Origin: Fidelibacterota bacterium
GTDB lineage: Bacteria; Fidelibacterota; UBA2242
Length of the DNA: 12,351 bases
Assembly (NCBI GenBank): GCA_023229045.1
Contig: JALOAB010000043.1
Location: 1 to 12,351, forward strand
Reading direction: 5' to 3'
Part shown: positions 1-7,488 of the stretch, in pieces
How positions within the stretch are numbered: the first letter of the stretch is position 1
Layout of the letters: the number at the start of each line of letters is the position of its first letter
Notes under the pieces: generated by a model
Told to the model about the DNA's origin: nothing
Database searches by the model: none
What the model saw: the letters and a program-made list of their open reading frames with translations, nothing else
Position numbers and translations under genes: made by a program

Positions 1-960
1 GAGAGTGATAACCAGCAGCTTTATCAGGAGGCGCAGAATCGGCTGGATCACTTACAGGATAAATTGAACCGACCGGTTAATAATAACTTACACTTTGCCG
101 CTGATTTCAGTACCGAGGAGGCTAATTATAGGCTGGACAATTTCATCGCAGCTATTCGGAAGGTCAAGGAATATATTTTCGCGGGTGATATTTTTCAGGC
201 GGTTATTTCTCAGCGCTTTTCGGTAGCCTATTCCGGCGATTCTTTTCAAGTTTACCGAACACTGCGTAACATCAATCCTTCGCCGTATATGTTTTATCTC
301 GATTTTCTGGATTATCAGATCATCGGCTCTTCACCGGAACCCTTGATCCGGGCTCAGGATAACGAACTGGAAATTATCCCGATCGCCGGAACCCGCCCGC
401 GCGGAGAATCCCAGACTGAAGACGATCAACTGGCTGAAGAATTACTAAATGATCCCAAGGAACTGGCCGAGCATGTTATGCTGGTTGATCTGGCGCGTAA
501 CGATCTGGGGCGGATCGCGAAATATGGCAGTATCAAAGTTCATGATTTTAAAACTATTCAAAAATATTCGCACGTTATGCACATCATCTCGCGGGCGCAG
601 GGCCAATTGCGACCCGGCTTGAATGTATTAGACGCCTTTAAAGCAGCCTTTCCGGCCGGCACGGTTTCCGGCGCACCCAAAATCCGGGCTATGGAAATTA
701 TTAACGAGATCGAACCCGAAAAACGCGGCGTCTATTCCGGTGCGATCGGCTATTTCAATTACGGTGGCAATATGGATTTATGTATTGGTATTCGCACAAT
801 CGTCGCCAGCAAAGAGCGGATGTATTATCAGGCAGGAGCCGGTATCGTAGCTGATAGTAATCCCGCAAGCGAATACCAGGAAACGCTCAACAAATGTAAA
901 GCGCTGAGACGGGCGATCGAGCAGGCTAACGGAGGAATCAATGATTTTATTCATAGATAA
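1..960 (+). CDS. trpE: Anthranilate synthase component I, C-terminal part (5' end outside window)
   Basis: With the TrpG glutaminase this enzyme converts chorismate and ammonia to anthranilate, the first step of tryptophan synthesis. The frame is open from base 1 with no stop, and about 319 residues are present of a usual ~490. The missing N-terminal part would carry the tryptophan feedback site, so regulation cannot be judged. What is present is the chorismate-binding catalytic domain: PIAGTRPRG (GTRPRG at 388-405), LVDLARNDLGR (about 481-513), PAGTVSGAPK (652-681) and a QAGAGIVADS segment (about 829-858). These match anthranilate synthase better than isochorismate or aminodeoxychorismate synthases, and the trp neighbours settle it. 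A TTG at 64 is not the start, because conserved-looking sequence continues upstream. The 3' end overlaps trpG by 20 bases, implying translational coupling. Confidence 0.97.
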   Translation, partial: ESDNQQLYQEAQNRLDHLQDKLNRPVNNNLHFAADFSTEEANYRLDNFIAAIRKVKEYIFAGDIFQAVISQRFSVAYSGDSFQVYRTLRNINPSPYMFYLDFLDYQIIGSSPEPLIRAQDNELEIIPIAGTRPRGESQTEDDQLAEELLNDPKELAEHVMLVDLARNDLGRIAKYGSIKVHDFKTIQKYSHVMHIISRAQGQLRPGLNVLDAFKAAFPAGTVSGAPKIRAMEIINEIEPEKRGVYSGAIGYFNYGGNMDLCIGIRTIVASKERMYYQAGAGIVADSNPASEYQETLNKCKALRRAIEQANGGINDFIHR

Positions 961-1543
961 TTACGATTCCTTTACCTATAACCTGGTGGACTATTTCGGT
1001 CAGATGACAAATGACCTGAAAGTCGTGCGAAACGATCAGATCGACCCGAGGGAAATCGGAAACCTGAACCCTGACGGGATCGTCATATCGCCCGGACCGG
1101 GTAGCCCGGATGATGCCGGAATTTCCTGCGAAGTGATTCGAATCAGCCAGCGCCGTTTCCCGATATTCGGGGTCTGCTTGGGATATCAGGCGATCGCCCA
1201 GGTGTTCGGCGCCAAAGTCGTCAGAGCGCCCTTTCCGGTACATGGTAAGACTGCCGTCATCCAGCACACAGTAAAAGGTATATTCGAGAATATCCAATCA
1301 CCTTTGATTGCCGCCCGTTATCATTCGCTGATTGTTGAGCGCGCTTCCTTGCCGGATTGTTTTACGGTAGAGGCGGAAAGCGCCGATCACCTGGTGATGG
1401 CAATTGCCCATAAAGAATTCCCGATATGGGGCGTCCAATTTCACCCTGAGTCGATTCTGACACCGGACGGTATGCAAATTTTACGCAACTGGTTAGAGTT
1501 GACTGAAATCTATAAACGTCAAACCCAACGGAGCAAATCATGA
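941..1543 (+). CDS. trpG: Anthranilate synthase component II (glutamine amidotransferase)
   Basis: This subunit hydrolyses glutamine and passes ammonia to TrpE. It is a 200-residue class I glutamine amidotransferase, the usual length for a stand-alone TrpG. Visible motifs are an N-terminal IDNYDSFTYNL, the oxyanion-loop segment SPGPGSPDDAG (about residues 50-60), the nucleophile in GVCLGYQ (Cys79), and the His168/Glu170 pair in QFHPES. The catalytic triad is therefore intact. The ATG at 941 is preceded by GGAGG at 931-935, a strong ribosome-binding site inside the end of trpE. PabA shares these motifs and could serve folate synthesis as well, but position between trpE and trpD makes tryptophan synthesis the main role. 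It is not fused to TrpD, unlike in enterobacteria. Confidence 0.96.
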   Translation: MILFIDNYDSFTYNLVDYFGQMTNDLKVVRNDQIDPREIGNLNPDGIVISPGPGSPDDAGISCEVIRISQRRFPIFGVCLGYQAIAQVFGAKVVRAPFPVHGKTAVIQHTVKGIFENIQSPLIAARYHSLIVERASLPDCFTVEAESADHLVMAIAHKEFPIWGVQFHPESILTPDGMQILRNWLELTEIYKRQTQRSKS

Positions 1544-2565
1544 TCAGTACATATCTCGAAAAAATCAGCCAGAGAGTAGATCTTACCCGCACTGAAGCCG
1601 CGCATTCGTTGCGGTTATTGATTTCTGATCAGTTGACGGCGACCGAAATCGGCGCGCTGTTATTCGGACTGCGTATGAAAGGCGAGGCGGTTGAGGAAAT
1701 CCTGGGCTTTATCGATACAATGCAGGAAAATATGATTGCGGTGGAGATCGATGACCCGAATGCGATTGACGTCTGCGGGACCGGCGGCGATCAAAAACAT
1801 TCGTTCAACGTTTCTACAACGACTGCTGTGGTCGTAGCCGCCGCGGGAGTCACCGTGGCAAAACATGGCAACCGCTCGGTGTCGAGTAAAAGCGGTTCGG
1901 CGGATGTGCTGGAAAAACTCGGCATTCGAATCGACCTTACTCCCGAAAAAACCCGCCAGTGTATTGACAAAATCGGCCTTGGTTTTTTCTTCGCACCGCT
2001 CTATCACCCGGCCATGAAGGCGGTGGCGCCTCATCGCCGCAATTTAGGCTTACGTACCATTTTTAATATGCTTGGCCCGCTCTTAAATCCAGCCGGAGTC
2101 CGACGCCAATTGATTGGCGCCTTCAATCTGGAAACCGCGCTAAAAACAGCCAACGTGCTGAAACAGCAATCTTACAGGAAAGCCTGCGTGGTTCATAGTT
2201 CTGAAGGTTTCGATGAAATTTCGCCTTTTGCCGGTAATCAGGTCTTTGAGATCGATATAACCCGACCGGATGTTTCAGATTATATCTATCAACCTGAAAA
2301 ATGCCCAAAGACATTAGATTACTATTCAACGATACAGGGCGGCGATGCCGAACAAAATGCAAAAATCACGCTGGAAATTCTGCGGGGAACGCAGGGTTCT
2401 CCACGGGAAATGACGGTGCTGAACGCCGCCTTTGCTCTTTACATTGCCGATCGAGTTGCCGACATTCCCGAAGGCATTACACTGGCGAATGAACTGATCG
2501 ACAGCGGGAGAGCCTTAAGCAAGTTGAACCAGTTCATCGCAGTCAGCAACGCTCTTGCAAATTGA
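1540..2565 (+). CDS. trpD: Anthranilate phosphoribosyltransferase
   Basis: It transfers the phosphoribosyl group of PRPP to anthranilate. The 341-residue length is typical. The N-terminal helical domain is followed by the PRPP-binding GTGGD (residues 80-84), NVSTTTAVVVAAAG, KHGNRSVSSKSGSAD (108-122), the PHRRNLGLRTIFNMLGP region (164-180), and the metal-binding DE pair in SEGFDEIS (Asp225/Glu226). All key residues appear present. The start codon ATG (1540) overlaps the trpG stop in an ATGA arrangement, with GGAG at 1530-1533 as ribosome-binding site. Thymidine phosphorylases share the fold, but the KHGNRSVSSKSGS motif and the operon identify TrpD. Nothing unusual is seen. Confidence 0.96.
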   Translation: MISTYLEKISQRVDLTRTEAAHSLRLLISDQLTATEIGALLFGLRMKGEAVEEILGFIDTMQENMIAVEIDDPNAIDVCGTGGDQKHSFNVSTTTAVVVAAAGVTVAKHGNRSVSSKSGSADVLEKLGIRIDLTPEKTRQCIDKIGLGFFFAPLYHPAMKAVAPHRRNLGLRTIFNMLGPLLNPAGVRRQLIGAFNLETALKTANVLKQQSYRKACVVHSSEGFDEISPFAGNQVFEIDITRPDVSDYIYQPEKCPKTLDYYSTIQGGDAEQNAKITLEILRGTQGSPREMTVLNAAFALYIADRVADIPEGITLANELIDSGRALSKLNQFIAVSNALAN

Positions 2566-2573
2566 ATAAAGTC

Positions 2574-3371
2574 ATGACTATTCTGGATAAAATTATTGAA
2601 CAGAAAAAACAGGAAGTGGCCAACGCTCAGCAACGCCGGCCACTGAAATTCCTGCAATCGCAAATTATAAATCACAACCGATTATGCAGTCTGCGCCAAA
2701 AAATGAAAGTAAACCGCAATTTCCAATTTATCTGCGAGATTAAAAAGGCTTCGCCTTCGCGCGGAATCATTAAGGCTGATTTCGATCCGATCAATCTGGC
2801 TGTCTCTTATGCCGAAGCCGGCGCGGATGCGATATCGGTGTTGACTGATGAAAATTTCTTCCAGGGCCGACTCGACTATTTACCGCAAATCCGTAAAAAG
2901 GTCGCCTTACCACTTTTACGCAAGGATTTTATCATCGATCCTTATCAAATTTACGAGTCCTGTTATTATCAAGCGAATCTGATTTTGCTGATTGCCCGAA
3001 TTCTTTCCAGGCAACAGGTCATCGAATTCATTGAACTTGCCGATAAATTATCACTGGAAGTCCTGCTGGAACTGGCTAACGAAAATGATCTGGCCAAAAT
3101 TCCGCTCGATCGCCGTAATCTGATACTGGCCATTAATAACCGCAATCTGGAGACTTTCGAGGTTGATTTAAATAATTCCTTGCGTTTAAAGCCGCTATTT
3201 CCCGATGATATTCCAGTCATCAGCGCCAGTGGTATCAATACGGCGGAAGAGTGTCGGCGCCTCGCTTATAATGGATTTGCAGGAGTATTGATCGGTGAAT
3301 CTCTGATGCGCAGTCCATCGCCGGCGGTCTATTTATCTGAATTGAAGAAAGGATTGATTGATGCCTGTTAA
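2574..3371 (+). CDS. trpC: Indole-3-glycerol phosphate synthase with a substituted active-site Glu
   Basis: It closes the indole ring, converting CdRP to indole-3-glycerol phosphate. This is a stand-alone (beta/alpha)8 barrel of 265 residues from ATG 2574. I prefer this start because MTILDKIIEQKK aligns with typical TrpC N-termini. A TTG at 2562 overlapping the trpD stop would add four residues and lacks a clear ribosome-binding site. Catalytic residues visible by comparison with Sulfolobus IGPS are Glu55/Lys57 (EIKKASPSRG), Lys117 (LLRKDF), Glu166 (LLELANEND) and Asn188 (AINNRN). The conserved SESGI motif reads SASGI: the Glu (position 210 in the Sulfolobus enzyme) is Ala218, codon GCC at 3225-3227, while the following Ser219 is kept. 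The EVH motif is also altered to ELA. The 3' end overlaps trpF-B by 11 bases. No other TrpC is in the window, so it is probably functional. Confidence 0.94.
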   Translation: MTILDKIIEQKKQEVANAQQRRPLKFLQSQIINHNRLCSLRQKMKVNRNFQFICEIKKASPSRGIIKADFDPINLAVSYAEAGADAISVLTDENFFQGRLDYLPQIRKKVALPLLRKDFIIDPYQIYESCYYQANLILLIARILSRQQVIEFIELADKLSLEVLLELANENDLAKIPLDRRNLILAINNRNLETFEVDLNNSLRLKPLFPDDIPVISASGINTAEECRRLAYNGFAGVLIGESLMRSPSPAVYLSELKKGLIDAC

Positions 3372-5172
3372 ACTGAAAATCTGCGGAATTACCTCGCTGG
3401 AAGACGCCCTGCTGGTCGCGGAACTCGGGGTTGATTGGCTGGGTTTTAATTTTTATCCCAAAAGCCCGCGCTATGTTCAGCCTGCGACAGCCGCGGCGAT
3501 AATAAAAGCTCTTCCGCTTACGGTGGAGAGCGTTGGAATACTGGTCAAGCCGACTTTACAGGAAACCTGCGATATCATCAAGGTTAGCGGTGTGCAAAGA
3601 ATCCAGATCTACGAGCCGCAGGATTTTAATGATTTTTCGCAATTGCCGGTGCCGGTGATAATCTGTAATCATTTTCAGCCAGGGATGACCATCACGCCTG
3701 ATTACACCACGGCCGAAATGGTTTTGATCGATAATTTTGAGTCGGGTCTTTACGGCGGAACCGGAAAGACTTTTGACTGGAGTCGGATTCCGTACAACAT
3801 ATCCAGAGAACGGTTGGTTTTGGCAGGAGGGATTGGTGTTGCCAATATTCAACAGGTTCTCGAAATAATCAATCCGGCGGTGATCGATATTGCCAGCGGT
3901 GGCGAATCGGCGCCAGGCCGTAAAGACCCTGCCAAAATTAAAATTCTGGTTGAAAAGGTTCGCGCATTCAATCTGCAAAAGGGCTCAAATCAGCAGTTCC
4001 AAAAAGGATATTTTGGGCAATACGGCGGACAGTTTGTACCGGAAATTCTGCGACCGGCGCTGGTGGAGTTGGAAGCAGTCTATGAACGGCTGAAAGACGA
4101 TCCTGATTTTCAGAGCCGATTGAAAGCCGAATTGCATGATTATGCCGGTCGCCCGACGCCCTTATATTTTGCCGAAAACCTGACCCGTCATTATCATCGG
4201 GCAAATATCTATTTAAAACGCGAAGACTTGAATCATACCGGAGCCCATAAAATCAACAATGCCATCGGTCAAATTTTACTGGCACAGGCCATGCAAAAGA
4301 AACGCATTATCGCCGAGACCGGCGCTGGTCAGCATGGCGTCGCAGTCGCAACCGTTGCGGCCCGGGCTGGTCTGGAATGTTGCATTTACATGGGGGTGGA
4401 AGATATGGAGCGTCAGCGGCCGAATGTGCGCAGAATGCAGTTACTCGGCGCGGAAGTGCGCCCGGTTTACTCCGGCACAGCCACCCTGAAAGATGCCACC
4501 AATGAAGCGTTGCGGGATTGGTTGGCAAATGTCAAAACGACTCACTATATCATCGGTTCGGTGGTCGGTCCGCATCCTTTTCCGCTGATTGTACGCGATT
4601 TTCAGAAAGTTATTGGCGAGGAAACCAGAGCGCAAATCCTCCTAAAAGCTGGCGGATTGCCGGATTACATCGTCGCCTGTGTCGGCGGCGGGAGCAATGC
4701 CATCGGTATTTTTTATCCTTTTATCAGTGATCCGCAGGTTAAACTAATCGGCGTGGAAGCCGCCGGCGAAGGCCTGGATAGCGACAAACATGCGGCTACG
4801 CTGAGTCGGGGCGCAGCTGGTATTTTTCACGGAATGAAGACTTACGTTCTCCAAAACGACGATGGCCAGATCCAACTGCCGTATTCGCTTTCAGCCGGAC
4901 TGGACTATCCGGGTGTTGGTCCGGAACATTGTTTTCTGAAAGATATTGGGCGGGTGAAATATTTTTCTGTCACCGATGCCGAAGCCCTGAATGCCGTGAC
5001 GCTTTTATGTCGGCTGGAAGGTATCATTCCGGCGCTTGAGTCGGCGCATGCCCTGGCTTATCTTGAACATCTTTTGCCGCATACGCAAGATACTGAAAAT
5101 GTAGTAGTCAACCTGAGTGGTCGGGGCGATAAAGATTTGGAAATTTTTCTTAAACATTTGGAAAGGCAGTAA
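3361..5172 (+). CDS. trpFB: Fused phosphoribosylanthranilate isomerase / tryptophan synthase beta chain
   Basis: One 603-residue polypeptide joins two enzymes. Residues 1 to about 205 are TrpF, which isomerises phosphoribosylanthranilate. It has KICGIT with catalytic Cys8, the IDNFESGLYGGTGKTFDW segment with catalytic Asp124, LAGGIG, and a phosphate-binding IASGGESAPGRKD. A short polar linker (about 206-214) leads into TrpB, which begins at KGYFGQYGGQFVPE and condenses indole with serine using PLP. TrpB shows the PLP lysine in HTGAHKINN (Lys297), catalytic Glu319 in ETGAGQHG, and the phosphate-binding GGGSNAIG; it is the TrpB1 type. Start: ATG 3361 has AAAGGA at 3348-3353 with 7-base spacing, better than TTG 3358. 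No ATG, GTG or TTG lies in frame near the junction, so separate TrpB translation is unlikely. It would pair with TrpA, encoded next. Confidence 0.96.
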   Translation: MPVKLKICGITSLEDALLVAELGVDWLGFNFYPKSPRYVQPATAAAIIKALPLTVESVGILVKPTLQETCDIIKVSGVQRIQIYEPQDFNDFSQLPVPVIICNHFQPGMTITPDYTTAEMVLIDNFESGLYGGTGKTFDWSRIPYNISRERLVLAGGIGVANIQQVLEIINPAVIDIASGGESAPGRKDPAKIKILVEKVRAFNLQKGSNQQFQKGYFGQYGGQFVPEILRPALVELEAVYERLKDDPDFQSRLKAELHDYAGRPTPLYFAENLTRHYHRANIYLKREDLNHTGAHKINNAIGQILLAQAMQKKRIIAETGAGQHGVAVATVAARAGLECCIYMGVEDMERQRPNVRRMQLLGAEVRPVYSGTATLKDATNEALRDWLANVKTTHYIIGSVVGPHPFPLIVRDFQKVIGEETRAQILLKAGGLPDYIVACVGGGSNAIGIFYPFISDPQVKLIGVEAAGEGLDSDKHAATLSRGAAGIFHGMKTYVLQNDDGQIQLPYSLSAGLDYPGVGPEHCFLKDIGRVKYFSVTDAEALNAVTLLCRLEGIIPALESAHALAYLEHLLPHTQDTENVVVNLSGRGDKDLEIFLKHLERQ

Positions 5173-5180
5173 TTGAGCCA

Positions 5181-5984
5181 ATGAGTACCAGATTACACCA
5201 GATCCTGACAAATAAAAAACAACAAAAGAAAAAGTGTCTGTCAATTTTCCTGACAGCTGGTTTTCCGGAGAAAAACGATACAACGGATTTGATCCTGGTT
5301 TTGGCCGATGCCGGAGTTGATTTTATTGAATTGGGGATTCCCTTTTCCGATCCGATTGCGGACGGTCCGGTTATTCAAAAAGCTTCTGATATAGCCTTAT
5401 CGAACGGGATGAATTTGAAGCAGGTCCTCAATATCGTCGCGGAGGTCAGAAAATCTTCGCGGATTCCGATAATTTTGATGGGATATTTGAATCCGATATA
5501 TCAGCTGGGATTGCCGCGCTTGATAGATGAGGCCGGCTCGGTGGGAGTCGATGGATTAATTCTACCGGATTGGCCTCTGGAAGAAAGCCAGCACTATCGG
5601 GGTGAATTGGAAAAGGCAGAGCTTGATTTGATTCATCTGGTTGCGCCTAATACTCCAATAGAGCGCATCCGGCAAATCGATGAACTCAGCAGTGCGTTCA
5701 TTTATTGTGTGGCTTATACGGGAGTAACCGGACAAGATAATCGACCGACACCAGCAACGATTGCCTTTTTCGAAGAAATGAATCGAACTCTCAGGCATCC
5801 CTGGTTGATTGGATTCGGAGTGAAAAATCACCAGGACTTTCAAACTTACACCCAATTTGCCGACGGAGTCATTATCGGCTCGGCTTTTCTCCAATTACTG
5901 GAAAATACTCCGGCAGTAAAACGAATTGCCGCCTGCCGTCCATTTATCCACGAAATTATAAATCCAGCAACGGATGGCGCATAA
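5181..5984 (+). CDS. trpA: Tryptophan synthase alpha chain
   Basis: It cleaves indole-3-glycerol phosphate to indole and glyceraldehyde 3-phosphate, and indole is channelled to TrpB. The 267-residue length is normal. Visible motifs are FLTAGFP, ELGIPFSDPIADGP with the catalytic pair Glu50 and Asp61, MGYLNPIYQLG, the loop LILPDWPLEES (usually PDLPPEE), CVAYTGVTG with the phosphate-binding loop after it, GFGVKN and GVIIGSAF. Catalytic residues are intact. It starts 8 bases after the trpF-B stop. The ribosome-binding site is weak (TTGAG at 5173-5177), so translation may depend on coupling. It is the last gene of the trp block: 144 AT-rich bases follow before the next gene, and I see no GC-rich terminator there. 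Confidence 0.96.
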   Translation: MSTRLHQILTNKKQQKKKCLSIFLTAGFPEKNDTTDLILVLADAGVDFIELGIPFSDPIADGPVIQKASDIALSNGMNLKQVLNIVAEVRKSSRIPIILMGYLNPIYQLGLPRLIDEAGSVGVDGLILPDWPLEESQHYRGELEKAELDLIHLVAPNTPIERIRQIDELSSAFIYCVAYTGVTGQDNRPTPATIAFFEEMNRTLRHPWLIGFGVKNHQDFQTYTQFADGVIIGSAFLQLLENTPAVKRIAACRPFIHEIINPATDGA

Positions 5985-6005
5985 TGATCACGGTTAATAC
6001 GATTA

Positions 6006-6030
6006 TGTATATTTATGCAAATATTATACA
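6006..6030. promoter_or_regulatory. Imperfect 25-bp AT-rich dyad, possible operator
   Basis: TGTATA (6006-6011) and TATACA (6025-6030) form perfect 6-bp arms around a 13-base centre. The centre itself can fold in an alternative hairpin, ATATTT-ATGC-AAATAT (6009-6024). It lies about 40 bases upstream of the candidate -35 of the homocysteine operon. It may be a regulator-binding site or part of a weak trpA terminator. In this AT-rich stretch chance symmetry is a real possibility, and I do not recognise it as a known operator such as a MetJ box. Confidence 0.3.
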
Positions 6031-6069
6031 AAAAAGTGAAAAATATTCAGAGATTTTTAAAGTAGTCAT

Positions 6070-6098
6070 CCGACAATCCGGGTAAAATTTATTATATT
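6070..6098 (+). promoter_or_regulatory. Candidate sigma70-type promoter for the homocysteine operon
   Basis: A -35-like CCGACA (6070-6075, four of six matches to TTGACA) is followed after 17 bases by TATATT (6093-6098, five of six matches to TATAAT). Transcription would start near 6105, leaving a short leader of about 24 bases that contains the ribosome-binding site AAGGA just before the ATG at 6129. So short a leader leaves no room for a riboswitch downstream of this promoter. The surrounding sequence is AT-rich, so a chance match is possible. Confidence 0.35.
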
Positions 6099-6128
6099 AC
6101 CGCATTCTGTATGAACTGAAAGGATTAT

Positions 6129-7475
6129 ATGAAAACCGTAAAGAGTTTCGCAGAAATAAACCAGAAAATAAAAAATCGTCAGGCAGTTATCCTGACTGCC
6201 GAGGAAGTAAAACTTTTCATTAAAGAGCAAGGCATTAAGAAAGCCGTTGAAAAAGTCGATGTGGTAACGACCGGCACTTTCGGGGCGATGTGCTCATCCG
6301 GCGCGTTTCTTAATTTCGGGCATACCGATCCGCCTTTAAAAATGGAAAAAATCACGATTAACGGCGTCCCGGCTTACGGTGGTATTGCGGCGGTGGACGC
6401 CTATATTGGCGCCACCGAGCGTGCGCACAATTCGGATAAGCAGTATGGCGGTGGTCATGTGATCGAGGATTTGGTGGCCGGTAAAACTCTCGTTTTAAAA
6501 GCCAAAGGTAAACCGACCGATTGTTATCCGTTGAAATCGATAGTGACTGAATTTTCTCTCAAAGACCTCAATCAGGCGATTTTGCTTAATCCACGCAACG
6601 CTTACCAGCGCTATAATGCCGCGGCTAATTCGACCAATCGCACGCTTTATACCTATATGGGACGTTTGTTACCGCGCCTTAGCAATGTCACTTACTCCGG
6701 CGCGGGTGAACTTTCGCCGCTCAACAACGATCCGACTTATTTGACAATCGGACTAGGAACGCGTATTTTCCTGGGCGGCGGTTTGGGGTATGTAATCGAC
6801 TCTGGCAGTCAGCACAGCCCGGAAACCGGCTTTGCCAACCTGATGGTCAAAGGCGATTTGAAGAATATGCGCCCGGAGTATTTACGCGGCGCTTATGTTT
6901 ATGGTTATGGTTGTACCTTGTTTGTCGGCATCGGCGTACCGATCCCGCTTTTGAATGAGGAAATCGCCCGCGCGGTGGCTTTGACGGATGACGATCTCAA
7001 GGTCAATGTCGTCGATTATGGCGTTCCGCGCCTGAAACGCCCGATCCTGAAAGCCGGAGTGACCTATCGCGAACTCAAATCCGGCCAGGTGGAAATAAAC
7101 GGTAAGCAGGTGTCTACCTGTTCGCTATCCAGTCTGTTTATGGCGCGTAAAATCGCAAACGAATTGAAAGGTTGGATTGAGCAGGGTAAATTTTATCTGG
7201 CCGAGGCGGTAGAGCCGATTGCCAAAATCGGGAAAGCCCGGCAATTGATCATCCATCGGCCGGAAAAATCGCACGGATCCAATACAGCCAACCCGAAACA
7301 GTCTAAAGAGATTCAAATTGACCATTCGCGTTGTATTCTCTGTGAGCTGTGTATTGCGCAGTGCCCGGAAAAGGCCATTTATTTAAATCAAAATAATCTC
7401 ATCACCATCGATCCTGCCAAATGTACTTTGTGTCGCATCTGCACGAAAGTATGTTCGGTCGGCTGTCTGAAATGA
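6129..7475 (+). CDS. DUF39/COG1900 homocysteine biosynthesis protein with C-terminal 2x[4Fe-4S] ferredoxin domain
   Basis: COG1900 (DUF39) proteins are needed in Methanosarcina acetivorans to make homocysteine from aspartate semialdehyde and sulfide. This 448-residue protein has the DUF39 domain at residues 1 to about 376. It includes GAMCSSGAFLNFGH (Cys55) and PTDCYP (Cys132), two cysteines that, as I recall, correspond to those implicated in persulfide chemistry in the methanogen protein. Glycine-rich GLGTRIFLGGGLGYV and GYGCTLFVGIGVPIPLL segments follow. After a polar linker (about 377-394) comes a ferredoxin domain with two CxxCxxCxxxC motifs (Cys402/405/408/412 and Cys432/435/438/442), which would supply electrons. 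The CBS pair and NIL domain associated with the methanogen system are absent. AAGGA at 6120-6124 precedes the ATG. It leads an operon with COG2122, aspartate kinase and ASADH, supporting the pathway. The family is well supported; the exact reaction is inferred from homologues. Confidence 0.92.
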   Translation: MKTVKSFAEINQKIKNRQAVILTAEEVKLFIKEQGIKKAVEKVDVVTTGTFGAMCSSGAFLNFGHTDPPLKMEKITINGVPAYGGIAAVDAYIGATERAHNSDKQYGGGHVIEDLVAGKTLVLKAKGKPTDCYPLKSIVTEFSLKDLNQAILLNPRNAYQRYNAAANSTNRTLYTYMGRLLPRLSNVTYSGAGELSPLNNDPTYLTIGLGTRIFLGGGLGYVIDSGSQHSPETGFANLMVKGDLKNMRPEYLRGAYVYGYGCTLFVGIGVPIPLLNEEIARAVALTDDDLKVNVVDYGVPRLKRPILKAGVTYRELKSGQVEINGKQVSTCSLSSLFMARKIANELKGWIEQGKFYLAEAVEPIAKIGKARQLIIHRPEKSHGSNTANPKQSKEIQIDHSRCILCELCIAQCPEKAIYLNQNNLITIDPAKCTLCRICTKVCSVGCLK

Positions 7476-7488
7476 ACTAAAACACATA

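Noticed and set aside
64..66. TTG as the start of trpE
   Set aside because: The frame stays open to base 1 and the catalytic domain would be too short; the gene begins outside the window.
2562..2573. TTG 2562 as the trpC start
   Set aside because: It would overlap the trpD stop in a TTGA arrangement, but has no ribosome-binding site, and ATG 2574 better matches usual TrpC N-termini.
6039..6058. AAAAAT / ATTTTT inverted repeat as trpA terminator
   Set aside because: Only a 6-bp stem of A-T pairs with an 8-base loop; too weak to call in such AT-rich sequence.
5985..6128. SAM or other methionine-related riboswitch before the COG1900 gene
   Set aside because: The spacer is AT-rich, lacks the conserved cores and GC-rich stems of known SAM or SAH riboswitches, and the candidate promoter would leave only about 24 transcribed bases.
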